Positions 53,901-62,498 of a stretch of 64,000 nt of DNA are shown in pieces. The notes beneath the pieces were generated by a model. The model saw nothing but the letters and a program-made list of their open reading frames with translations, made no database searches and was not told the DNA's origin. The first letter of the stretch is position 1. The number at the start of each line of letters is the position of its first letter. This stretch comes from Leishmania martiniquensis (Eukaryota; Euglenozoa; Kinetoplastea; Trypanosomatida; Trypanosomatidae): NCBI RefSeq assembly GCF_017916325.1, contig NC_090170.1, forward strand, positions 1,833,501-1,897,500. Direction: 5' to 3'. Position numbers and translations under genes: made by a program.

Positions 53901-54090
53901 TCCTAGTACTCGTAATGAGGAGCCCGATGATAGCCGTGAGGAGGAGCAGCGGCGTGGAAGCGGCCGCCGCGGCGGCAAGCGCGGAGGCCTAGGCCGGGGC
54001 AGCTTCAGCTCCTCGCGCGTGTGCAGGTTCTTCGGGACTGCAGAGGGATGTCAGTACGGAGACAAGTGCCACTACATGCACAACAAGTGA
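50977..54090 (+). CDS. Low-complexity CCCH zinc-finger protein with histidine clusters
   Basis: A 1037-aa protein from the ATG at 50977; the frame opens upstream only at GTG. Residues about 65-185 (PVIAHVRKNFGVLAPTIEPF, then a LTQILSEEFGEDTEYLVNTI segment) look like a folded helical domain that I cannot name. The middle is low complexity: a Gly-rich stretch, a poly-Ala run (about 509-520), and poly-Gln runs. Histidine clusters lie at 349-353, 427-432, 580-590 (eleven in a row) and 675-679. A second folded patch is at about 770-830 (with KEELRGMLLAARVSESAIAY). The C-terminus is RG-rich and then a CCCH finger: C1016-x8-C1025-x5-C1031-x3-H1035, two residues before the end. Such proteins bind mRNA and are major regulators in trypanosomatids, where control is post-transcriptional. 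Both flanks are unusually long (5.5 and 4.2 kb). Confidence 0.88.
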   Translation: MSGLDAHGKSMGEAPSDRQMSSSSLTATSQATPNPAAADGGSAALGDGAPVDKTMDEHVPPVIAHVRKNFGVLAPTIEPFIYRSGCLNKSVVDVYNNLSRNYIAIVDAALKQVGYEEFTLQMQIMLTQILSEEFGEDTEYLVNTILTYTGADSLFVSLLSKSMLDQVITYAQSIMSGNMYGMGYSMQGGGGGAGGGRGAEGGSNSYYRGAQQHHGYRSVGENGAPRDPRGNTVAAGPPHHDGAAPQKPYRSSGLPPQSSDPGRERSSEDLRANSDVLSQREESRDWGGSSAPPRSAPPTGGAHVDSSVGSRGGAASGSGMAAGVSSRTEVPVSRSMSESVTGAAVMPRHTHHHFPLATAATAPTGKQSSVERGGMNVTPQHNLLPPRASPASGQPRVPTPGAPNASPATTASPLPTIGRGGASIPIHHHHHHLGIGSMATNSSATSDWAGSNNASGSPPSISASVQRTLTPPTPQSAPMQPHPPQQPQPTRIMSIPAPLSVQRRTEKNAAAAAAAAAAATATDNGNPPTHSAGTNSSGAAVEAGLAARTASTSVSGQANVPAPRGAQALAHHQHHLPITHHHHHHHHHHHFAASAPAAAAVVHAPAPTHSPLVPEEHVVSTSAELRGSPAPEVHLAANQISASTPGRVASAPATNLLRTPALTPALRGLGRIPVHHHHHLHLMLNKVEVASPLPQRQQQQQQPISAPSPPQAQPHVSLPQRQQQQQIPTAFQRQPQPHMQPLSQRVATAIDLHEQQERTNAANGRWPNQKEELRGMLLAARVSESAIAYLLTEVNVEEVRGLKYVDFEKKLRSGIPLMLDRQRIRQVLSSTAALQGQSSDNDDCMSNPNRKIATVEVGTEEEGGGSALPRRPQIISSGVQSPVTPQQPSPVSKAALQVPQPRTKMQQQQQQQTQPSISSGSAAASPADASFTPPEKGTDKHESVPKMESPTTASGAPTSPIPAPTPAPSPNSSYSPSTRNEEPDDSREEEQRRGSGRRGGKRGGLGRGSFSSSRVCRFFGTAEGCQYGDKCHYMHNK

Positions 54091-54372
54091 GCTTACATCG
54101 CAGCCCGTTTGGTCGATGGGCCAATAAGGGCTTTCAGCCACTTTGACAGAGGTGTAAAGACGGGTGCTACCGTTGCTTGAATCTGGGCATCCGCGTGCAC
54201 GCCTCTTTTTCTCTTCTGCCGCAGACACCTGACGAAACCCGGTAGGCGCTCCCGCTGCTTTTATCTTGCTTCAGCTCTGTCCCACAGCTGCAGCCGTCGT
54301 GGAGTGGCTGCTTGTGTTCTAATGGGCGTTGTGCGGGTAGCCGTCGGCGGCGCACGTGTACGAATTCAACTC

Positions 54373-54402
54373 GTGTGTGTGTGTGGTGGTGGTGGTGGTG
54401 GT
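54373..54402. repeat. GT then GGT simple repeat
   Basis: Six GT units followed by six GGT units, G-rich on the + strand. Confidence 0.75.
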
Positions 54403-56723
54403 AAGAGGCTGGGCGAATCTCTTTTAGCGGTTAACCTTTTGCCTTTGCTTGTTGGTTCGGCGGCGCCTTAACTGCTGACTTCCTCTTGTGCTGCGCGTGT
54501 GTACAATAGGCGTGGCACATGCTCCTCCTTTCCTCACTCACACTCACCTCTCCTCGTGTGACCGTTTTCTCTGTGGCCGATCGACCTTGTCCCTGACCTG
54601 GGCTGTTTTGTCGTAGACGCACCTATATTGAACACGCCTTTCGCTTAGTCTTCTTCTCGTTTGCTCGTCTTGTTACTGCACCATTGCCGTTGTGTGTGTG
54701 TGCTGTTCGGTTGTCTCCGTGCTGTTTGTTGCCTTGGCCGATTGGTGCGCACCTGTGCAGCTGCGCGTTTCTCTCTTTCTTCCCTCCCTCTCTCTCCGTG
54801 TGCGTTTACTCGGTTGCTTGTTCGAGTGCGGTGCTCACAAGCCCCCTTCGTTCTCTTCGGCTCTCTTGGCATCTTTCTTGTGCGCTTGAGACAGGCGTTT
54901 TGTTTTCCCATTCTCTTTCACCTCTTTTTTTTGTTCTCTTGCGATCTACGGAGAACACCAATGTTAACAAGAAAGAGAGAAGGAATCGCAGAAGGGAGGG
55001 GGAGGGGTGGAGTGGGTGGGAACGAAGCAGTGGCATCAGTGCTGAACACACTTTTTTTATATTCTGATTCGTCTTGACGCGGACTCGCAGCGGCATGTCG
55101 TAACCACCTCCTCCTCTTCCTCTTTCGCGACTTGGCCGCATCCTGTTTCCCTTCAGCCCAGCCACCATAACCGAAAGCGAAAGAGTAGCGGATGAGTGCG
55201 AAATCGAAAAAAAAGGAGAGGGGGTCGAGCGCGCATGAGTCTTTCCGTGGTCTCCCCTTTACTACACGATTTCGTTCGGTGAGCCGCATTGTCCGCAAGT
55301 ACGTCTCCTCACTCTCTTTCTTTATATCTGTTTGCTGTTTGTTTCTCTGTGCGTTCCCTTTTTTTTTGCATGTGCTCTGTAAAATGTTTTTTTTTTACTT
55401 TTCCTTCTCCCACTTCGTTACTTCTTTTTTCTGTTCTTTCGTATTTTGTGCTGTATTAAAAGTTCTTTTTTTTTTTGCGTTTATGTTCTCTCTGTCGTTC
55501 TTTTGTAAGGCTCTCTTTTTCACTGTAAGCTTTTTAGTGTAACGCTCGAAATCACACACTCACACGCACACGCACCGACAGACACACAAAACGCCAACAC
55601 CACCGGAAAAGCTGCACGTACCTACACACATACACATCTTTCATACACCACAGGCACGCGAGCTTTTTTCTTTCGTTCGGCGTACACGCGCACACCGACG
55701 CAGTGGGCTGCGTTGCCGCTTAGTACACATGTGCATAAACCCCCGACACCAACGCTGCCAACCTCTCGATTTCTCCTTTATATAATATTTTGTCAGCTGG
55801 CCGCCTCCTCACCACATTCCCGCAGTGCAGTTGCCTGAAAAGATGGCGATAACGAAGATAACAGCAGGAGTCGATCGTTGGTGGCGCCTCCACCTCATGG
55901 GGACCCCTCTTTCTGTTCCCGTAAAGGACAGCCTGAGTGAATTTGACGCGTGAAGGGCTGAGGGGAGTCGTTCTCATGTGTAGGATCTCCTACGCACATC
56001 AGTAATGCGCTTCCATTTTAGGACACGCTCTTTCCTCTTGGCAGATGACCTCGTAGACAAGGAGCGAACGCTGCGGAGCGAAGAAAAGACCCACCCTACA
56101 CCTCTCTCACAACGTCCATTGCAACCGCCACGATGAGCTTGCTCTCTCTTTCTCTTTTTTTCGCTTCCTTTTTTTTTATCATTGCATTTCGTGCTATAAG
56201 GTCTACGTGTCTTCCCTGTGCATGCCTCCTCCTCGTGATTTGTGTGTAGCCTGTGGGTTGCCCCTGCGAACTCAACGCTATCTTGTGGGACACCTCTCTT
56301 GCTTCTGTTGGCCCACACTTCGCTTTACTCGGCTCGTGAGGTGGGAGCATGCGAGGGTCCTTCTTGAAGTACAGGTTCACCCACTTGCAAGGGCACCACA
56401 ACGGACGCCCATCTGAGGGCGAGACCTAAGTGAGAGACAGAGAGAAGGCCGGGCTACTTGAGTTGTCAGGCACCCTCCCTACGTTGTCCTCGCGTCACCA
56501 ACAGGTCAGGTGACCTCTTATTTCAACGTTCTCTCGCGGGGGGACTGTGAGGACGAGACATCTGCAGCCTGCAACACGGACGCCCCAGTCAGCTTCGCTC
56601 AAGGTGTGCTGGCTCGCTGTGCTTCCTTATCGGGTGTGTACCTAAAGAAAAAAAACACTCTTCTTTGCGTGCCTGTGGACAACGATTAAGGTAACGCACT
56701 CTGCGTTGCCGTATCTCTCGCCG

Positions 56724-56745
56724 ACACACACACACACACACACAC
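56724..56745. repeat. AC microsatellite
   Basis: Eleven uninterrupted AC units. Confidence 0.8.
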
Positions 56746-57088
56746 GGACACGTACACACGCGCGAAATGAGGTGTCGTGCTCGCAGCTCTCATGTCGTGC
56801 ACGGGATAAGTGCTCTTCTTCCCGATCCCCCCCCCAATCTGACGGCGCGCCGTAGAGGCGTATTCCTCTTGTTACTCTTGTGTTAGCAATGCGCTGGCCG
56901 ACCGATACGACCTCGTTTTATGACCATGCCTGTGCGTGTGTGCCGGTGCACGGTTCTTGTCCCCTTACTACTTCGCATACCCACATCCGAGCAATGTTTG
57001 CATCCATCTGTCCATTTTCCTATGTGTACGTGTGCCCGTGTGTATGCATGTAACTGTTTGCTTTCTTCTCGTGTATACGCGAGTTCAC

Positions 57089-57106
57089 GTGTGTGTGTGT
57101 GTGTGT
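57089..57106. repeat. GT microsatellite
   Basis: Nine GT units in non-coding DNA. Confidence 0.7.
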
Positions 57107-58270
57107 TTGTGCCTGTGAACGCTTGTGTACGTCTTTCCCTCCCTCTCGTTTTTTTTATTTACTTCTGCCTTTTCTGAGCGTGTGCGTGCACGTTAATGAT
57201 TCGCCTCTCTTCGTTTCTTTTCGCTTCCTGTTTTGTGTGTGTGGTCTTATGTCTAAGTTGCGTGTTTAAACAAACGAGCAAAACATAAGAGCAAAAAAAA
57301 ATACAACGGATCCCTCGCCTACCACTACAGCACTGCGAAAAGAGATTCCATTGCCGCCATCCCTCCCCCAACCGACCAACCAACCCACACACCACCTGAG
57401 AGATCTTGAGTAAGATACGTAATCGTTCTCAGAGGAGGAGAAAGAAAAAAAAGCAAAAGTGACGCCGAAAAAAAAACACAACACTTGCGTGCATGCACGC
57501 GTGCAGCCCCCCCCCCCACCTCCCCCACCTCCCGGCTAAGGGGCAGCAACCGCCAAGAAGACGTCTTCTCCAATCGAACTGGCAGCAAAGGTGGCGGAAT
57601 GGCATCCCATGCGCCGTACAGCTCGCTCTCTGTGTCGTAGGAGAGGACTGTGAGGAGGTCGTTGACCCCGCACGGCACTGCGCCCGGTTTTGCCTCTTCC
57701 TCCTGCGACTCGGCATCTCCTTTTACGCAGCGCTCACGAAGCTTTCGTCCTTCGTCATGTATGGGAGGAAGTGTAAAGGGGCGCGTTAGAGCTGAATGGC
57801 AGTTTTTCCATTGCGTTTCTGCTCCTGACCAACGTCTCAGGGGGGTGGAGAGGAGGAGAGGGGGGGGCCGGTTGTGGGAAGGGGGGGACGATGCCGGGAG
57901 ATGCTGCATTAGCGGTACACTCTCTCTTTGCCTCGGGCCTCTCTCTGCCGGGGTCTTTTCTTTTGAGTCGCTCACGATCCTCTAGCCTTTACCTCTCTTT
58001 TTTTTATCGCTTCACCTCACGATGGTGAGAGCTCTTTTGTTTTTCCTCCTATCGGCGGCGCCGTGACTTCCGCAGAATTGGCGCTTCGCCGCCGGCTAAT
58101 TTTTTTTTTCGTCCGTCGTGCCTGTGTCTGCGTGTGTGTACTCTGTGGTAGTGGTGGCGGGCGCATCCTTCCCTCAACAGGCCACGAGAAGACGCAGCGT
58201 GTCTGCGTCTCTATAAAAGTCGCTCATTTTTTTTATTTGGGTCTTGCTTTGTTTTCCTTTCGGCGGCCAC

Positions 58271-58272
58271 AG
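58271..58272 (+). promoter_or_regulatory. Candidate trans-splice acceptor AG
   Basis: The AG of GGCCACAG directly after a T-rich tract (about 58226-58260), 11 bases before the ATG at 58284. If used, the 5' UTR proper is very short. Confidence 0.5.
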
Positions 58273-58283
58273 AGTACCTGGGC

Positions 58284-59225
58284 ATGAATTCGTCGCCCAC
58301 CGTTCCTGTGGCGGCTTTAGCGGGGTCGAGCAGCCCGCCAGGCTCACCCAGCAGCGCCACGGCCCCAGGTTCGCCGACATCCTCCTCCCTTATGACCAGC
58401 GCAGCCGTGCTGCCACCGAGCGCTTCGACGCCTCTGACGTCGCAGACAGGTGCTCTTACTGTCGGCGCCACTTCCCGTTCTGGAGAACTACCTGGCGATT
58501 CCCCGTCGGCCCCGTCGGCCAATGCAGCGGTGACAACCAGCGGCGCCACCGGCGCAGCCGCCACGCCTTCGACGGATACGAATGCGCTCAACAGCGGCAG
58601 AGGCGCCGGGTACGGTATGGGAGGCGGCTACGCTATGGGCTTGGACCCATACGGTATGGGTGGAATGTACGGCGGCTACGGCGGGCTCGGCATGGGTGGT
58701 ATGTATGGCGGCCTTGGAATGATGGGCATGGGTGGGATGGGCATGTACGGCATAGGCATGACCCCCGATGCGCAGCGTGCACAGACGATGATGTTCATGA
58801 CGAGCCGCATCATGGAGCTGTGGGGAATGTTTTCGCAAGTCATGCAGATGACGCTCAGCAGTACCGTTCAGTTTGTCGGTGAGTATGTCGGTATCAATCA
58901 ACGCCTAGGGCAGCTTGAGGAGGAGAACCTGAATCATGAGGAGCGCTACACGAACCGCAAGTACGAGCTCCGCAAGGCCCTCTCCGATATTCCGCGTGAG
59001 CAGCGATATGTGCCGAAGCCACTGCGGATCCGGAAGCAGAAGAGATCCTCTTTTCTCCGTCGCCTCATCCTTCGTCTGCTTCGCCACGTTGCTCTCTTTG
59101 CGGCCGCCTACTTCCTCTCGAAGCGAGTTTTGCCGTCGATGATGACTCGCTCCGGGAAGAAGCTGATCGAGACGTCTGCTTGCGACGCAGTAGCCTCTTC
59201 TTCAAACTGCAAGATTAACTTCTAG
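58284..59225 (+). CDS. PEX13: Peroxin-13-like glycosomal membrane protein
   Basis: A 313-aa protein. The N-terminal 105 residues are Ser/Pro/Ala/Thr-rich. Residues about 109-158 form a Gly/Met/Tyr-rich repeat (with GMGGMYGGYGGLGMGG), the YG-rich feature of PEX13. A helical region follows (TSRIMELWGMFSQVMQMTL, then VGINQRLGQLEEENL). A hydrophobic segment near 262-284 (LLRHVALFAAAYFLSKRVL) lies before the C-terminus. There is no SH3 domain. PEX13 forms the matrix-protein import pore of peroxisomes, and its YG-rich segment makes the phase-like pore mesh. Trypanosomatids have two versions, one with and one without SH3, and this fits the SH3-less form (PEX13.2-like). Glycosomes are their glycolytic peroxisomes. 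A Gly-rich membrane protein of another kind is the alternative. Confidence 0.65.
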   Translation: MNSSPTVPVAALAGSSSPPGSPSSATAPGSPTSSSLMTSAAVLPPSASTPLTSQTGALTVGATSRSGELPGDSPSAPSANAAVTTSGATGAAATPSTDTNALNSGRGAGYGMGGGYAMGLDPYGMGGMYGGYGGLGMGGMYGGLGMMGMGGMGMYGIGMTPDAQRAQTMMFMTSRIMELWGMFSQVMQMTLSSTVQFVGEYVGINQRLGQLEEENLNHEERYTNRKYELRKALSDIPREQRYVPKPLRIRKQKRSSFLRRLILRLLRHVALFAAAYFLSKRVLPSMMTRSGKKLIETSACDAVASSSNCKINF

Positions 59226-60306
59226 TGGGCAACCGAGGCACCTCTTCGTCACCATTGGAGACAGAGATGAGGGGTTGTGGTGATCGTGTCAGTGGAGGGA
59301 ATGTGAATGGATGACCTGCATTTCTTTTTTCCTCAATTTCTGCGTCAGGGCAACGGCCCGGCGAATCCATTGAATGATTCCTCTCTCTTCCGTTGTGCAC
59401 CTGCTCTCTCTCTCTCTTTCTTTCTTCACTCTGTCCCACTCTGCCTCAGTTGTCCTTTCCTGTTCCTTCCCCTTTGTGCAGACCAGAACCAAGAAAAGAA
59501 TGGAGGTGGCGTTATGGTCGTGCTGCCTGGCATTGGCGTACCCTGCGCTGGCGGTGACGCCCCGCTGTGCTTAGCCCTTGCCATGCGTACATGCGTCGCC
59601 TGGGTAGACCCCCTCGTAGTCTTTGCTTGCTGTCTCTTCACTATTGTGTGCTCTTTTCTCGGAATGCTGTGTTGCCAAATTGGACGAGGTGGCGGTGGCA
59701 GCAGAAGACACGTGTGAGAAAGCAAACGAGACGCTGACGGGTAGGAGGCCTCAAAGGCTTCTGGAGGTGCAACAAGCTCCGACTCTATGAAGGACGGAGC
59801 GATGCGCAGCCGAGCAACACCAGGGACGAAACTGACAGCCCGGAATGCCCCTATCTCTTTCCTCCAAGTTGAGGAGATGTAAGAGGAGGCGATCGTCAGG
59901 CTTCCCCACGCGTTCCATGGAGGGAGGACTTGCATAGAGGCCTTGTGCTCTTGCCGCCTTGCTCGCTACCCGATGTAACCTCTATGTGCATGCCTGTGTG
60001 TGTGTGTGTCCGTGTATGGGGCGTCACCCAGGCTGCAGAATAGGGGACTGGCCGCAGGCAGCAATGGAAGGGAATTGACTTCCCCAACTACTTTACTCAT
60101 GTCGACCCTCCCCTCCTTCCTCCCATCTTTGGTGCACACGTTTGCGTGACGGCAGAGGAGTGAGGTGGGCGTATAAGTTTCGAGTATTGTGACCACTTCG
60201 CGCGAACGAGCGCCACTCGGCCTTCTCTTGGAAGCGCTCGCCCGGCCCTCTTCAGCCGCATTGAGCACGGAAAGAAAATTCCCCTTTCGGCACCCGTCAT
60301 GGCGAG
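59226..60306 (+). other. Intergenic region
   Basis: No supported gene. Pyrimidine-rich at about 59380-59480 and 60080-60125. An AG at 60154-60155 is a possible acceptor for the next gene. Confidence 0.65.
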
Positions 60307-61323
60307 ATGAGCGCCGCCGCCAAAGCGTTCTTCAAAAATGTGGCCTCACCCGTCATAGGCTTCGGCATTGGCTGGGCCGGCTTCACAGTGCTGGAGCAGA
60401 CGGGACTGTTGGGCGAGTCAACGCAGCGGTGGCTCAATGTGCACAACCTCAAACTGCAGCTCCACACCCAGCGCTTACTGCCAGCGTCACTGGTGGAAAA
60501 GTACGGCTACCCGGAGGACACGCTGCGGTCCATGATTCAGCACCTGGAAAAGGGCTATAGCGAGGCCGAGCTGTCGGACCGCATGTCCTTCGATGAGGTC
60601 TTACGCCACTGCGCCGTGCCGGAGCAGGTGGCGTTCCTAGAGGAGCATGCATCGGAGGAGATTCCGTACTTCTACATCGCAGACATCTTTCACTCCTGGG
60701 CCAACCTGAACGTGAACAGCTTTCTCCGTCCGCCACAGCATGCCTCGGACGCGGCAATCTCCACATCGCCACTCGCGAGCGCTTCTGCGTCCTCCCCACT
60801 CGTCCTCCGCAACGACGAGGCGTTCGACTCGGAGATACTGTGCAGCTCCCTCTGGGAGAAGATGATTCACAACGTCATCCCATTCGACGTGAGCATTCGT
60901 GCCCTGTGTGTCTTGGCTGTGAACAACCGGGCCAATGCGCGGCGGCTGGCGCGGCTGTCATCGCCGGAGCGTGTGATCGGCCTGTACAACGAGTACGTGG
61001 ACAAGATTCACGCGGATCAGCAGCGGGGCAGTGAGCCCGATCTTGTGTCCCCGGAAGAGGTCACCTCAGCCACACTTTTCTTTCTGCGCGCTGTCAACGA
61101 CGCCTTGGTTCAGAAGTCGTGGATTCCAATGTTGAAGGTGTTCAACGTAGACCTGTACCCGCTTGCGGGTAAAGTGAAGCCCGAGTCGTGGTGCCGTGCC
61201 TTTGGCCACTTGACCCCCTTGGTGACAAGCTCGGCTTCCGAAATGGCGGTGCTACTCGCAGACGTCATGAGCGAGCGGCTTCGATGCGCCGAGCTGCGTA
61301 AGAAAGAGGCTGCGCCGTCTTAG
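60307..61323 (+). CDS. Unknown conserved-looking protein with an N-terminal hydrophobic segment
   Basis: A 338-aa protein that I do not recognise. The N-terminus (MSAAAKAFFKNVASPVIGFG, then IGWAGFTVLEQTGLLG) has a lysine-containing start and a moderately hydrophobic stretch at about 14-33, which would fit a mitochondrial inner-membrane or outer-membrane anchor. The rest is soluble, helical and rich in Leu, Ala and Glu, with tracts such as EEIPYFYIADIFHSWANLN and SWIPMLKVFNVDLYPLAGKV. A Ser-rich linker lies at about 150-165. No catalytic motif is evident. Codon composition and length make it a clear gene. Mitochondrial location is inference from the N-terminus only. Confidence 0.8.
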   Translation: MSAAAKAFFKNVASPVIGFGIGWAGFTVLEQTGLLGESTQRWLNVHNLKLQLHTQRLLPASLVEKYGYPEDTLRSMIQHLEKGYSEAELSDRMSFDEVLRHCAVPEQVAFLEEHASEEIPYFYIADIFHSWANLNVNSFLRPPQHASDAAISTSPLASASASSPLVLRNDEAFDSEILCSSLWEKMIHNVIPFDVSIRALCVLAVNNRANARRLARLSSPERVIGLYNEYVDKIHADQQRGSEPDLVSPEEVTSATLFFLRAVNDALVQKSWIPMLKVFNVDLYPLAGKVKPESWCRAFGHLTPLVTSSASEMAVLLADVMSERLRCAELRKKEAAPS

Positions 61324-62177
61324 TCGCGGATTTTCCGGTATCGGCGGTGCGAAAGCTCGCCTGCTAATGTGTCTGTGGTGCCAGCCTTGATCGGGCGAGA
61401 GAACTGTGGAGCTTCATGGTGCTCGGTGGCGCGTACGTGTAGGGCGGCGATTGTGGCGCATCTTCACACGCGTGTGACAGAAATGGAAGTACACCGAGAA
61501 TAGGCTGAAAGCCAAACCGACGAAATCACACGTCCCATCGGCGGGTCTTGATGATTTTGATGTGTGTGCCCGGTGGTGCGTTGCTTCGATTACCGTGTGG
61601 CAGCGCGGCTAAATGCAGCCCCTGCACGCGAGTCCTCTCTTCTCGCGAACCCGACGACCGACCTCGCGGCACTGCGTCAGGCCAGGCGCTCTTATGTTCC
61701 TTTACTTCCTCTACCGCCCCTCCCTCCCGGGAACCCACTGACCGCCTCCTCGCCCTGCATTGTTGTCATCACCCTCATTCGGCGGGCAACGCCGACCCAC
61801 CACGGTGACATGCGCGGGCGTGCATGTTTTTGCATGCACCGGCGTAGTTGTTCGAGGCCCTAGGTCGCCCTAGCGTGCTCACCCTATACGAACCAACTCG
61901 AATCATTCAGCTCTTTCAAGGCACGCCTGCAACTGACAGCTGCTGTGGGTGCTTCGCGATTACCGCGTGTTTGCCTCTTCCCTTTCTCTCCTCCTCGCCA
62001 CACGTCAAAGTACTCCACACACACGCCCATCCTCCTGTTCCCTTCCACGTTTCAGCTTCAGCTCCTCATAGCGATCGCACCTCTCTCTGCGCCCGCCTTC
62101 GCGCACGGCACCTCTGGCGCGTCTCTTTTTGCTCCCTTCTTCACGCTCCCGCCATCGCCATCCCGCTTCCGAGGCCG
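61324..62177 (+). other. Intergenic region
   Basis: No supported gene. Mixed composition to about 61950, then a pyrimidine-rich tract to 62170 with AGs at 62054-62055 and 62172-62173 before the next ATG. Confidence 0.65.
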
Positions 62178-62498
62178 ATGTTGCCAAACAGCGACCTCTC
62201 TACAGCGGTGCACGTACAGCCGGCTATCGCTGCCGCCTACCAGCGCACGCGACTCAAGGCGAACGCCGTGCTTTTGCGTTACGGGCACATCATCCCTATC
62301 GTAGCCGTGGCTTTTTGTCTCATCCTCTCCGCTTCCATCTCTATTCAGCGTGAAATTGCCTACAGTCGAGCCGCACGCCAGAATACGACAGCGACCACCA
62401 CCACAACCACAACGACTACAACGACCACCGCGTCTCCGGTGCCGTTCGACACGACTTCTACGATGCCGGTCAGCAGCACGCCTGCACCAGCGGCTTGA
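62178..62498 (+). CDS. Small single-pass membrane protein with threonine-rich tail
   Basis: A 106-aa protein from the ATG at 62178; the frame extends upstream from a TTG through C/T-rich splice-tract sequence that I treat as non-coding. Residues about 37-55 (IIPIVAVAFCLILSASISI) form one transmembrane helix. The C-terminal part has a nearly pure threonine run (about 71-84) and a Ser/Thr/Pro/Ala-rich end (STPAPAA). The threonines use ACC, ACA, ACG and ACT mixed, so the run is not a simple DNA repeat. If the tail faces the lumen or outside, it would be a mucin-like O-glycosylation site (inference). No homologue is recognised. Its short length makes it less certain than its neighbours. Confidence 0.55.
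   Translation: MLPNSDLSTAVHVQPAIAAAYQRTRLKANAVLLRYGHIIPIVAVAFCLILSASISIQREIAYSRAARQNTTATTTTTTTTTTTTASPVPFDTTSTMPVSSTPAPAA

Larger units (their letters stand above)
54091..58283 (+). other. Very long intergenic region
   Basis: 4.2 kb without a supported gene. It contains GT/GGT and CA microsatellites, many T runs at 55330-55540, and C-rich and G-rich runs at 57507-57533 and 57838-57898. A large part may be 3' UTR of the CCCH protein gene. A 216-codon minus-strand frame (57325-57975) starts at a non-ATG codon and is not supported. Confidence 0.6.

Noticed and set aside
57325..57975. Minus-strand open frame of 216 codons
   Set aside because: Non-ATG start, no domain, antisense to the whole unit, and it ends in simple-sequence DNA.
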